Source: Favolaschia claudopus
Lineage: Eukaryota > Basidiomycota > Agaricomycetes > Agaricales > Mycenaceae
Reading direction: 5' to 3'
NCBI GenBank assembly: GCA_037176885.1
Contig: JAWWNJ010000023.1
Location: 496,001 to 560,000, forward strand
DNA length: 64,000 nt
A model generated the notes under the pieces. It worked only from the letters and a program-made list of their open reading frames with translations. It made no database searches and was not told where the DNA came from. The position numbers were made by a program, and so were the translations under genes. Positions 33,701 through 45,049 of this stretch are shown here, one piece after another (position 1 is the first letter of the stretch; each line of letters starts with the position of its first letter).

Positions 33701-36700
33701 ATGGGCCAGGACTCTGCTTTCTGGCGACCCCAGAGCCAGAGAATCAGGGGAAACCTGCGAAAGTTCTCTATTGTGACCCTTTCTCTTGCGCTCTTATATA
33801 TATACTCAAGTCGAACGGCTTGGTCGCAAAACTCTTACGCTCAGTTTGAATCGCCTGCTCAAGCGGCTATACTCTCGCGATGCCGCGCTCTGCACCTCCA
33901 ACCTGGGCCCCCAGACAACTTCCATGAGCGTACAGTCTCAGACCGCTTCGAGCCGCAAACCCCACCACACCTCATAACTAATGCGAAAATGGTGCGCGGT
34001 CGAAAGTTGAACGCAGATACAATACAATACCAACACGCGCGCTGCGTCATCGTAGTGGACGGGTCGAAACAACGGCACGGAAGTGTTCGCCGGCGACATC
34101 CTCATCGACAAGGGCTTGATTAAAGGTGTTGGGCACTTTGGAAGCGACGTGGCTTCATTGCGGCAGAAATACTCACTGGGATCGGAGCTTGTGGTCATCG
34201 ACGCGAACAATGCTTGGGTCACCCCTGGTCTTGTCGATGCGCATTCGCACATGGCTGATTATTCGTCTCCCGCGCTTGACGGCGCAATGGACGGAAATTC
34301 TTACAAAGGGATCGTGTTACCCTGGCTGCGCAGTATCGACGCTCTCAACACTCACGATGATTCCTTTGCCCTTTCTATCGCTGGTGGTATCACGACAGCT
34401 GTGATTCTTCCTGGCTCGGGAAATGCTATAGGTTATTACTGTCCCTCCTTTCTTGCCTGCAAGGCTTGACGACAAGATAGGTGGGCAGGCATTCCTGATC
34501 AAGCCTCGCAAGACCACGGAACGTTCTGCGACCTCAATGGTTCTCGAACCACCATATACCGTGAACTCGTCGTTCCCCGCCGATCCTAGTCGTCCTCCCC
34601 GCTGGCGGCACATGAAGTGGGCGTTCTTTCAAGCTGTATCATCGCTTTCTTACCTTATGCAGACATGCATGCGGCGAAAATCCTGGTGGGTTTCACAATC
34701 GCAATGGTTGGCATCACTCATTCATTCCCTTTAAGGATCGTCCTACAGTAACACTCGCATGGACACAATATATGCTTTTCGTGAAGCGTTCGTCCCCTAG
34801 CTCTTTGAAGCAACCCAAATGAATTCCCTTCAGGTATAACACCGCGAGCCAGCTCAAGAAACAACAAGACGAGTACTGTTCCAACGCATTAGCTCATCGG
34901 TGGGACGGCCTTGGAGAGTTTCCTGAGAGTCTTCAATGGGAGGCCCTCGTCGACGTGGTGCGCGGTAGGGTCAAGGTTTGCACTTTTTAACAAAATTCAC
35001 CATATCATCAATCGCTAATACCGGTCATAGGTGCAGATCCACTGCTATGAAGCTGTGGACTTTGACGGCATCGTTCGCGTGAGTTTTCATATTTTTTTTC
35101 TCCGCTCAACAACTGAACTCATCATGTCCGTCAGCTGTCGAACGAATTCAAATTCCCTGTCTCAGCATTCCACCATGCTGCCGAGGCCTATCTTGTCCCC
35201 GATTTGATCAAGAAGACTTATGGTGTGCAATCTATTGATTGATTCCCTTTGCGTAGTTTCGCTTCATCTAACCCCAGGTCCCACACCCGCCATCGCCATT
35301 TTCGCCGCTAACGCTCGGTGCGTCTGATTTGTGTCTTGGATACTGTTCCTGAAATGCAAAGACTCCAGCTACAAACGTGAAGCATATCGGCACTCCGAGT
35401 TTGCCCCAAGGATTCTAGCAGAACAGAATCTCACTGTTTTGATGAAGGTACCTTTCATGTGTACCATGTGTACTCTCGATGTCAGCTCGACCGATGCGTA
35501 AAACTAGAGCGACCATCCTGTCATGAACTCGCGGTATTTGATGTACGAGGCACAGCAGGCCTACTTCTACGGCTTGCCTGAAAATTTGGCCGTAGGTTGC
35601 ATTGTACCCGCGCAATCTGTGTATTGAGGATTTTCCTCCCAGATTGCGTCTGTCACGAGTAACCCCGCTGAGGTTATGGGCACGAGTCACCGAATTGGCT
35701 ACATCAAAAAGGATGAGTTTTCCTACCTTGTGTAAATCGCACTAAGCTTTGCTGTTCTACAGGTTGGGACGCCGGTGGGTCAACAGTCTCATACAGGTGG
35801 CTTCTCTTGATGATAGTTGTCAGACCTAGTCTTGTGGGACTCTCACCCTTTGGCCTTAGGAGCGACTCCACTCCAGGTATTGATTAATTGTAGCTGTTGC
35901 ACCGCAAATTATTGACCACTGTACAGGTGTTCATTGATGGTATACCGCAGCTGGAGACTCCTCATGTCGTGGAAAAACCAGACGCCTTCCAGCAAGCACC
36001 CTCGGTCCCCAATTTCGACAAAGAGGCTAAGGCTGCGGTAGAATACGAAGGCCTCCCACCTCTCGAGCCGACTCCCGTCAAGACGCGTCCCGTTGTCTTT
36101 GTGAACGTGTTATCTGTCTTCGCGCCAGGAGCTGATGGCGTTGAAGAGCTCTTTTCTGCCCAAGATTCAAATACGCTCGGGACGGTCGTTGCCGTCGATG
36201 GACAACTCACCTGCGTTGGGGTGTGCTCCGTGGATTTTGCGGACGCAACAGTCATTGATCTTGAAGCTGGATCGATTTCTCCAGGGCTCGTCTCTTTTGG
36301 TTCGCCTCTGGGTTTGGAACACATCCAGTCAGAGCCATCAACGAGTGATGGCACATTATTTGACCCGTTATCTGGTGCGGGGGTCCCCGAAATAGCTGGT
36401 GGAGATGGAGCAATCATTCGTGCTGCCGATGGCTTGCAGTTTCAGACGAGGGATGCTTTGTATGAATATTCATTTGTTAATCTGTTGTGTTCCGAGATTA
36501 ATTCTGCTCCACAGACTTGCATATCGTGCTGGTGTCACTTCGGCAATCGTGGCACCTCTCGCGCCGGGGGTCTTCGGTGGATTGGGCGTGTCGTTCTCAG
36601 TCGGCGCAGCGCACAAACTCCAGCCGGGTGCTGTTCTGCAAGAGGTGACCGGCCTGCATATGAAAGTAATGCAGCTCCTTCCCGGACCCAGCGTCAGTAC

Positions 36701-37472
36701 CCAGATCGCCCTGTTGAGAAGGTTATTGCTACGTCCGGTGGACGGTCCGTCAAAAGAATGGTTTGAAAAAGTCGTTAACGTGAGCAGCCGACTCGAGGAT
36801 CCAATATTACCCATGTGAACATTGTCCAGGGTGAAATTCCTCTTGTAGTGGAAGCGCATAGCGCCGACATCATCGCGACTTTGATCAGGCTCAAGAAGGA
36901 GATAGAACATGCCCACGGAAAGAATCTCAAAATGACCATCACGGGCGCGAGTGAAGCGCATCTTCTCGCAGAAGAGCTTGGGGCAGCCGGTGTTGGGGTT
37001 ATCTTGAATCCGGCGCGACCGTTCCCCTTGTTCTGGGAATTCCGCCGAATGTATGTTCCCGCCGGCTCGGTGATGTTCTGACTAACACCGAACAACAGCC
37101 TCCCCGGCCCACCCATCACTGAGCACACCGCCGTATCGGCACTCATGATGCACAACGTTACTGTTGGTCTGGGGATAATGGAAATATGGGAAGCGCGCAA
37201 CACTCGCTTCGAAGTTGCTTGGGTAAGAGCTCGGACCATGATAACAGGTGTGATTTGTAGCTGATAGTGACCAGGCGGCGCTTTCCAGCGGCGGGATGTC
37301 CAAAAAGGACGCATTGGCATTGGGTTCAACCAATGTTGCTCGCCTACTTGGGGTCAAAGCGCTTTCAAGTCGCATCGACATGGTTGCAACCCAGGGTGGA
37401 GATTTGCTGACTTTGAGTTCAAAGGTAGTTGCTGTCATTTCTCCGAGCCGGCGTCTGGTAGACATACTATAA
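33701..37472 (+). CDS. Membrane-anchored amidohydrolase-superfamily protein (two-part)
   Basis: A metal-dependent hydrolase of the imidazolonepropionase/composite-domain type; fungal relatives are sometimes filed as carbohydrate esterase family 9. ATG 33701 gives MGQDSAFWRPQSQRIRGNLR, then one membrane helix (FSIVTLSLALLYIYSS), a type II anchor. Metal motifs include VTPGLVDAHSHMADY (near 34235), IHCYEAVDFDG, FPVSAFHHAAEAYLV and LMKSDHPVMNSRY. A second amidohydrolase-like half follows (VINLEA-like VIDLEAGSISPGLVSFGSPL, YRAGVTSAIVAPL, IPLVVEAHSADIIATLIRLK) and the chain ends VVAVISPSRRLVDIL at 37472. About 18 introns splice in frame, with one exception: the intron at 35713-35762 would need an AT donor (ATGAGT) in place of GT. 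That could impair splicing or be a sequence error. Confidence 0.82.
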
Positions 37473-37774
37473 AGATAGAGCGTCTGATTCATGAGGTTCA
37501 TGTCGCACTTTCGATATTGCCGGATTCGAACCCCTCTGATTCTCCGCATGTTATCAAAAATTCGACCAGTTCATTCAGATCAATCAATTTACTCAGATGA
37601 GCGCTGTGTCGTTCAGACTGCGTCAAGCATCAATGTTGTAGACGACAGACTTCAACCAACTCGAAAGTGAATTGGGCATTCACGCTCTGATTTGCCTGCT
37701 CTATATCCCCAGCTGTCAAATGGACCCCACGCTCGAGACATAATATATATACAGAGAGGGTGGCGCGACAATAT
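37473..37774. other. Convergent intergenic region
   Basis: 302 bp between two convergent stop codons. Contains a TATA-like run near 37743-37751 but no gene. The tRNA-like string ggattcgaaccc near 37522 has no matching stem. Confidence 0.5.
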
Positions 37775-39128
37775 TCATACAACATCATCCTCGACATTTA
37801 CATGTGACTTCTGAGAACTTGAAGATAGAGCATTGATGCTGTTGTTGTCTGAGCCAACCCAAGTTTCCTTTCGCATACTCCGAAGAGCTGTAGCTGTGCC
37901 TTGACTTTCACTATTGAAGACGACAGCGCTCCCAGTGGTGGTGGTATACCGAGTGACTGTCTTCTTCGTCCAGGCTGAGCCCATAGCGACCCGAAGGATG
38001 ATAGCCTGAGGCGAAAGGGCCTATGAACGAGTGAGCTTAGTGTCGGGAAATACTACTCAATGTTCCACTCACGACAAACGCGCCCCAGATATCAGCGAAT
38101 GCGAGATCCTCAGGTTCGTTTTTAAGATACGTGATCAGGTATACGATTCCGAGAAGTGTGAAGGGTAAAGCAGATTCGACGAGAATAGCCATCACACCTG
38201 TGTAGACTTCCGCGCGCTCTCTGGTGAGTACCTTCCGCATAGTACGGCTGATCAAACCGAGACGCAGTACAATCATGGAGGTGGTGATAATGTTGAACAC
38301 AATGGTCAACTAGAAAGACAATCAGATTCATGCATGGCCAGCTCACTCGGACTCACAATTAGCCAAGGGGTAACGAAACTAATGCTGATACCATGGAAAA
38401 AGTCCCCGCCAGGGAGCCCACTTTGAATCGTCCCCGCAATTCCCATGGCTATGTGAGAATAGTGAGATAGAAGGTGTACAATGACGACGAGAATGCGCAC
38501 CAGTGGAGGCTAGGAAGAGGAGAGCAGGAAATGCGACGACCCAGATATTACCACCCCAGAAGACATAGCATCGGTAGAGCTGACAGACTTTAATTTAACG
38601 CGCACAAGCTGAGCAGCAGACATACCATTAGTCCATCACCGAGGACGTTGGCCGTCACATCCGCGGCAGTTCCAAACGTATTATACCACGCAGCTATGTT
38701 GTTGACAAAAAACGCGACTGGGCCACCGTCAACGTTTCTATGTTCTGTGGAATTGGGATTTTGGAAAATATTTCTGCAAGAAGAGATGCCAACGAACCTA
38801 TCCACATCATTTGCCCGAAAAATAAGTTGCAGGCCATGGCGATTGTAAGCAGAACGAGCAAGCTAGCACTATAGACGATGTATATGTATCGACTCTTGTC
38901 TGCCTTGGCGCTGCGCAATAGGAAATATGCCGACATGAAAAACATGCATAGCTGGATTCCTACAGACAATACATTAGCTGAGTTGAAGGCAAGACCAGGT
39001 TTGGTATACCATAGAGAATTGCAAAGATGGTGTTCCCGATGTACCTGCCAGGCATGGATAAGAAAGCGCGTGTCAGGGAAGCTCCAACCATACCAGGATC
39101 GCTCAAGCGGAAAGTCTTGATTTTCCAT
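37775..39128 (-). CDS. Seven-helix membrane protein of unknown function
   Basis: ATG 39128 and splicing give MENQDFPLERSWYIGNTIFA, ILYGIQLCMFFMSAYFLL, then hydrophobic helices VYSASLLVLLTIAMACNLFF, ADVTANVLGDGLMLYRCYVF, WVVAFPALLFLASTG, FVTPWLILTIVFNIITTSMI and LVESALPFTLLGIVYLITYL, and a polar tail with basic and Ser-rich stretches ending VNVEDDVV at 37775. The pattern of seven helices with a short outer N-terminus is that of a large membrane family common in mushrooms and without an assigned ligand. A receptor-like role is possible but not shown. The start was chosen because family members begin a few residues before the Trp-(Tyr/Phe)-Ile-Gly-Asn motif. Confidence 0.8.
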
Positions 39129-40956
39129 TGGCGCTTTCAGGTGGGCACAAAGGTGAGCTTTCTTCGGGAGAGGGCATATTTAAGGCGTCCTCAAGACTAC
39201 ACCAGATATCCGCAAGAGGAAACGATCCATATCTCAAGCCGTCTACGTAGCTCTTCTTTCTCCACGCAAGGGCTTCTTCTTCCAGATAGCAGAAAGGGTA
39301 ATTGAGTGGGCAACGCGAGAGGTCTGGTACCTGTGATGGGAAAATTAATGGATTACCAGCCGTAAAGTTGTAAAGTTGGGTCCTTGTTGAAATCAAATTG
39401 AACGGTTAAAGTGTTCACGGCGCTTTCCTTACTATTTTAGAGATAATTGTCTCTCGGGGGTTCAGCAATGCGATGGGAATTTTGAAGCGGGAGAAGATCC
39501 TCGGCGCTCCTGTGTTCCTTTCCAGACCGCGATGGACTTGCTGGCCGAAAAGGTTTATTTCTCATCGTAGGTCAGAAGGCCTTGCCAATCGGAATTCCGA
39601 ACGGGCGCAAAAGGGTTACTTACAGGTTGTGGGTTCAGAGACGGCAGAAGAACGCAGTTAGCGTATTGCATTTGGGCTGAGTCTGGCAACACCGTCACCG
39701 CACATATTGAGCAACTGTCATCTGTCTGTGCGCGGTACCACAGAGACCTATTGAGCTATAGATGTTGCGAGGGCTCGATTTGGAGGATATGGTTCAGCCA
39801 CAAAGTCGTGAATCTCGCTGACTACCACACGCGCCGGAGTCCCCTGCCGGCCGTCGAGTTCACAGCAAGACTATTTAAAAGTTCAATAATATAACGTTCA
39901 ATGGCAGAGAATTCTGAAGTTCGGAATTGTCAAGACACAAGTCGGCATCAAGGGAATTGCAGAGAGATTCCATCACGGAGGTTCCCGCTGATTTTCCCAT
40001 GTGCTTCCCTTTCATCATGCTATAACGGCCTACACATACTGTGCTGCTGAATACTGTACTTGGTTCCTCTGGCAGTCTTGCATGTGTCAACCTGAAATCT
40101 TTTGAAGCCCAAGTCACAATCTCACGATGAGACGTACTCATAATATCCTGATCTGATGAAGATTTCAGTGTGTCCTGAGTAAAACGAAGGACTTCGAAGT
40201 TCGAGTCGACATCGTCTCTCCGCGGTTCTTGATACGCCTACACATCGATGGTCGCCCGAGGAACTCATCGGCACTTTCGACGGACCAGCGAAGCGGATTG
40301 TAGTCCTGGATGCTCTGAGGTCTATTGAGCAGTGTTTTATCCGCTCACACGACCGTTTGGAACTCCCGAATATCGCTGGACGTGTCACGAGGAGCTGACT
40401 TTTAGAGTCTTATTGCGGTGACTTCGTCGTTTTGTTTTTGCTCCGTCACGAAGACGTGCTCCTCTCATCCCAAGGCACCCGGGCCGAGGACCCATGCTTT
40501 TTGAGCTGCAGCTGATACACAGATAGGACCCGCACACGACCAATGTTTTCGTCATATAGAGCTTGAGCAATACTACTCGTCAGTCCCTCTAATATTGTAA
40601 CAAGGCTCAAATCACGTCCTCAGCATCCGAAAGACTTCAAGTCTGACGGTTCCCTTGTTATTTCTGCAATGGTTCTGCGGTCTTTTCTTTCTTCCGAGCG
40701 TTTGCATCGTGCGACTGCGGGAAGAAGTCAATTTCTCATGACGCAGCCCAGGCATCGACATTCGTGTGTACAGAAGTGCGCCCATCGACATTTGTAGATT
40801 TCAGAAATGTCTAGCAGAGCCGTTTGCTGTAGTGCTTCAAGTTGTGGGGGCCCAAATCGCAAGCCTTGGTGACGGGGTGTATGCAGGTTTGATAACATCT
40901 GGTTGCATTCCAAGTATTACACCCGGCCCACCAACCAAAGAGTCGTTGGTAGAGGC
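39129..40956. other. Gene-poor region with unexplained short frames
   Basis: 1.8 kb. Minus-strand frames at 40122-40388 and 39875-40141 can be read as pieces of one degenerate protein (…DSNFEVLRFTQDT…, EIVTWASKDFRLTHARLPEE), but stops and shifts intervene and I recognise no family. No RNA gene or clear repeat was seen. Confidence 0.4.
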
Positions 40957-42324
40957 CTAGTCGTCCAGATGTTCTATTGTGGATGGCATTCGCTCATCCA
41001 AAGTCGACACAATGGGGGAGGAGAAAACGGAAGTATTCCACACAGCGGGAATTGTTTTCACCAATACGAAGATCCATAGCAAGAAAACTAAAACTGAAAG
41101 TCACTCAATAACAAATCTCTTGGCTAACGAAGATTGCACGACTAACCAGAGAAAATTGCTCCGAGGTAGTTTAGTATGCGGCTCTCGGGCTCCTCCCCAA
41201 GCTGAACGGTGAGCAGTGCGAACACGTTGTTAGGGAAAATTGTGTCCCAGTGGGTAATGGAGAATGGGACGCGTTGCCGCAGAAGAACACTTCCAACCTA
41301 ACATAGCGCGATGCAGAGCCATATTAATCCCATCGACCACAGAAGCCATGCCGCACACAGGCAGATAGACTGCAGCGCGGCAGGGCTAAAAGGTGCAGGG
41401 AGCTTGATATGGGCGAAGTTCTGCCCGTTGACGAGCATAGAGAAGCCGCCTTGGCCGAGAGGTCCCATGATGATGAAAGAGGACAAAATGAGACTGGTGT
41501 CCAGTGGCCCGTATACGACAAGGCGCATGAGATAGACAGTGAAGATCATGAAGGCGAAGGAGAGACCCATGAGCAAAAGACTAAAGGAGACGGCGGTTGT
41601 GAGAGACGAGAACGCAGGATTAAGGGCAGAGAGGGCGAGAGCGAGGAGACCACCCGTGCTAGAGGCGACAACCATGGTGATGACGGGGAATAGCCAGAGG
41701 GCGGACATCTGGCCCAGCGAATGCTTCTGTCGGGTAATCCTAAGAAAACGTATGGGAAGTAGACGAGCGTGTCAATGCTTGCACACATTACAAAAATCAT
41801 CCCAATGGCGATCAACACAGAGATCGCACAATCCAACCACCAGAAAGCCCAAAGCACATACACGAATTCGGGCCCAGCGAAGGCGTATGTCTGATGGATT
41901 GTCAAGGACAGATTAATAAGGGTTGCAGCCCCCATCGGAAACGCGCCCATGAAAAGAGTTCAAGCATCTTTTCCCATAACTGCTCTCTGGTGATTCAAAC
42001 GTTCCATAGATGGAAAACCGTAACTGACCTCGGGAAACAAGCGATACCGCGCAACAGTGGCCGTGGTTATTAGTGAGAAGAATAAAAGATTGAGGAAGAA
42101 AAGTAGGAGCGTCAAAACTTTGACTGCTTCGCTACCTTCGCCGAAGTGGAAGTGAGAAACGAGAGACGCCACAGAACCCGTCCCCATTACGACCTGGAAG
42201 GGCAAAAAAAACAGTAAGGAATGAAAATTTATGGGGCAAATCATCGCAATACAGTGTGCCATGACCATGTGAAATGTTGGATACACGCTTTGAGAGTTTT
42301 GTGGTTGAGTTGAGGGCTTGACAT
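40957..42324 (-). pseudogene. SLAC1/TehA/Ssu1-type anion (sulfite or C4-dicarboxylate) transporter, broken
   Basis: Homology is strong over the whole length. ATG 42324 gives MSSPQLNHKTLKACIQHFTW, spliced to VVMGTGSVASLVSHFHFGEG, then VARYRLFPE, GAFPMGAATLINLSL, FVYVLWAFWWLDCAISVLIA, SALWLFPVITMVVASSTGGL, LILSSFIIMGPLGQGGFSML, and VLLRQRVPFSITHWDTIFPN to the end at 40957. Two lesions appear. Between RLFPE and GAFPMG (about 41940-41970) no acceptor keeps the frame; every choice runs into TGA or the wrong frame, which implies a small indel. A TAG at 41298-41300 falls inside a predicted helix (LIWLCIALC stop VGSVLLRQ), and no phase-compatible intron removes it. The real family proteins here pump sulfite (Ssu1) or carry malate (Mae1). 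Sequence error cannot be excluded. Confidence 0.72.
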
Positions 42325-42614
42325 GGGGGAGGGACAGAGCAAGACGCGGAGCACGTTCAAGCCATATGCATTCGGCCGCCAAAAGGAATTCGGAATCGCT
42401 AACGGATTCGGAGTGGATATACTGGATAGCGCGGCGCCGCCGAAAAAAAACTTGATGTCAACCCTTACATAGGCATCACAGAGACAGTCTCGTGCAATAG
42501 GTGGCAGAAGCTGGCAAGATCTGAGGATTCAAGGGTCTGGCGACGTAGCAAACTGACTTGAACGTTCTGAAGGCATTTGGCACGATCTTCGCTCGGACGG
42601 TCCTCACAACGTCC

Positions 42615-43116
42615 ATGCCATCGAAACGCGGTCGAGAACACCGTATGCGTGTACGAAGCATTCATTATCTTGTCTCGCTAACATATTGCCCAGATGCGCG
42701 TCAAGCGCACAATCCAGTCGTCGGACTGACCCCAGATGTCATAGCGAAACGGACAAAAAGACATCTAGACGAACTAGAGGTGCTATTCGTCGTCGATCAC
42801 CTATCTCTTCTTATACTAGCCCAGAGATCGAACTACGCGGAGGCTAGTGCAGATGTCGGGGAAGAGGACGAAGAGGGTTTTCCCTGCTGTTGCCCAAATC
42901 TTTTACTCTCTGTACCAGAATCTCACCGGGTTTCCTTCCACTGTGCCGACCTATCTTACAGCTCAAGCACCTCCGTCGACATATCCCCCACGTCTGATAT
43001 GCTCCGTTTGTGGTTACTGGGGCCATTACAAATGCAGACGCTGTGCCTTGCCCTTCTGTGACCTTAACTGCGAGAGTGTTCACGCCGAAACTCGATGCGA
43101 GAGACGAGTTCTCTGA
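42615..43116 (+). CDS. VPS71: HIT zinc finger protein Vps71/ZNHIT1 (SWR1 complex)
   Basis: A small subunit of the SWR1 remodeller that deposits histone H2A.Z, by family. ATG 42615 gives MPSKRGREHRM; a first intron leads to HARQAHNPVVGLTPDVIAKR and TKRHLDELE. A second intron starting near 42779 has two nearby acceptors. Using ...ctag gives a frame that stays open through KRTKRVFPAVAQIFYSLYQN, VPTYLTAQAPPSTYPPR and the zf-HIT motif LICSVCGYWGHYKCRRCALP / FCDLNCESVHAETRCERRVL, ending at 43116. Using the acceptor four bases later reads RSNYAEASADVGEEDEE, which also looks family-like but loses the finger. All eight zinc ligands are visible in the first choice. It is convergent with the oxidoreductase gene, 54 bp apart. 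Confidence 0.85.
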
Positions 43117-43170
43117 ACCGAGATACCGTTGATTCTCCTATAGCAAATTCTCATCTTTGACTACTGTACG

Positions 43171-44427
43171 TCACTTGCTTTCTTGCGCAATGCGATATGT
43201 TATTTTCTCTCCGCTAACCTGTTGCAACAGCCAATCAACTTGTGCAAGAATCTCGAGCCCACATTGGTGCACTGACCTTGCCCTGCTTCATATATTCAAG
43301 CCACTGGCCGACGTCACTCAATCCGTTGGGAACGAGCTTCATTGGGGTCGGACGCAATTTCCCCTCACTGAGCAGCTGCGTGAGCAGTTGCGCTGTAGCC
43401 TTACCGAACTCGTAGCGCTCTGGGCTCATCGGAAACAACCCCACCATCGGATGGTCGAAGGCCTTGGAGGCGTGAGTGGACGCAAAACGGATGTAATCCC
43501 ACCCTCACCTTTCCGAGCATCGTGTAAACGAGGTCGAACTGTGCATGTAGCCCTGGCGCGTCAATGGGTTCTGGCAGCGTCAAGGCTATTGAACCTCCTC
43601 CGGTTCCCATACATGCCGCAACCTGCTTTGTCGTCGTCGCATCGGAGATGCAGTCCACTGCATGCGCTAGTTGATTGTCCGTCCATGCCCGGATTTTGGA
43701 CACAACTTCGGGGTCACGGTAGTCAAAGACCGCATCTGCACCAAGTGTTTTCAATAGCTCGTGGTTCTTCGGAGAAGCAGTGGTGACAACGCGGAGTCCC
43801 GAGAGCTTCGCGAGTTGGATGGTGTATTGGCCTACAGAACTTGCGCCAGCCCAGACCAAGATCTAGTGAAGCCCCGTGAACGAAGCTTTGTAACCAAAGA
43901 AGCAAAACCTACGGGAAACGCTGCCGCTGCCGGAGCCTTAGGCGTCGGGATCCCCTTCTGACTGATCCATAGCGCCTGCGCGGCAGTGAAGCCCGCCAAT
44001 CCAAGTCCCGCTGCCTCTTCGTACGTCAAACTGTCTGGCAAAGAGACGAGGACGTTCGCATCGGCGACACAGTATTCTGCAAAAGCTCCGCTATCCCCCT
44101 TATTAAGACCGCTATTCAAAAACCCCGCTACCCGTTCCCCAACGAATCGTACCCCCGGAGGCACCTCGGCGCCTATGGCTTCGACCTTTCCTGCAAAGTC
44201 GCGGCCGAGTATCAAGCCCTCTGGCGCGCCGAAAGTGATCATAAAATCTGCATGTCGTGAATCCATCTAATTTAAATCTACGCAACTCGAGACTTACGAT
44301 CCGGCGGATTCTGCGCTGCAGCGAAGATTTTGACGAGCACTTCAGTCGGTCGCAGCTTTGGCTTCGGGACGTCTTTCAGAGCGACATTTCCGTCGCTGGT
44401 AGTCACCACGGCTTTCATCATCGACAT
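43171..44427 (-). CDS. MDR-superfamily NADPH-dependent oxidoreductase (enoyl reductase/quinone oxidoreductase-like)
   Basis: A medium-chain reductase without the structural zinc site. ATG 44427 gives MSMMKAVVTTSDGNVALKDV, then PTEVLVKIFAAAQNPPD, an intron, ITFGAPEGLILGRDFAGKVE, GERVAGFLNSGLNKGDSGAF, and LPDSLTYEEAAGLGLAGFTA. An intron near 43863-43913 precedes the nucleotide-binding loop ILVWAGASSVGQYTIQLAKL. Then GADAVFDYRDPEVV, AVDCISDATTT, and the C-terminus VPNGLSDVGQWLEYMKQGK plus a short last exon VSGEKITYRIAQESK ending at 43171. The layout resembles fungal trans-acting enoyl reductases and ToxD-like oxidoreductases. No polyketide genes lie nearby in this window, so a general detoxifying role is as likely as a biosynthetic one. 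Confidence 0.88.
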
Positions 44428-45049
44428 GTGAAGATGACCAGTTTTATGGAAGTCCTCCCGTCCACCCTCTTCTTATACCCCTTGGACACCCCACAAAGTC
44501 TGTATACCCCACACAAAGTCTATACCCCACAAAGTCCTTGCGTCAAGTCCAGGTCTTTCGCTTGACAAATGTCCCCAGATTGCGCGACCGTGGTTCACGT
44601 AGGTTACGAAGCCTCCGCAAAGAGCGTTACAGTCGCCCGTTCCGACCCGTACATCCGACTTTCCCCCAACCCCATTGAAATGTCTTCCATTAGATGTATA
44701 AAGATTCGCGTTCACAGCTTTTCTCTTCGTTCAAAGCACTTGAACGTTCTGAACGTTCTACCTTGGTAATTGTGTGGGCTGTCAACAAAATCACGAGTAA
44801 AGCCGGGGCGAAGTTCGATAGGGAGACGAACAAATGGAAGCGAGGGGGGACGATTTGTCAATGTGATTGTGTTTCCCACCGCAGAAATGGTTAATCCGAA
44901 CTCGCGAAGAAACCTGGGGTATGTCTTCCGCTCGAGCAACGAACGGGCGGAGTATTGACTTCACAAGTGTATTGGACCATCTATTGGGTACATATGTGTA
45001 CATCTATTACAGAAATTCACAACAGCTACATATGCCGACGGTATTGGCA
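44428..45049. other. Intergenic region with a short tandem repeat
   Basis: No gene seen. On the minus strand a TATAAG lies about 45 bp upstream of the reductase start (near 44472-44479), followed by the tandem repeat at 44487-44537. The rest is the 3' flank of the glutamine synthetase-like gene. Confidence 0.5.
44487..44537. repeat. Short tandem repeat, three units of about 17 bp
   Basis: Imperfect units containing taccccacaaagtc (CACCCCACAAAGTCTG, TACCCCACACAAAGTC, TACCCCACAAAGTC) directly upstream of the MDR oxidoreductase gene on the minus strand. It may act as repeated binding sites or be a simple slippage product. Confidence 0.7.

Noticed and set aside
37505..37560. Possible tRNA gene on the minus strand (ggttcgaatcc motif)
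   Set aside because: The flanking bases cannot form the T-stem (only two pairs) and no acceptor, D or anticodon stems are seen.
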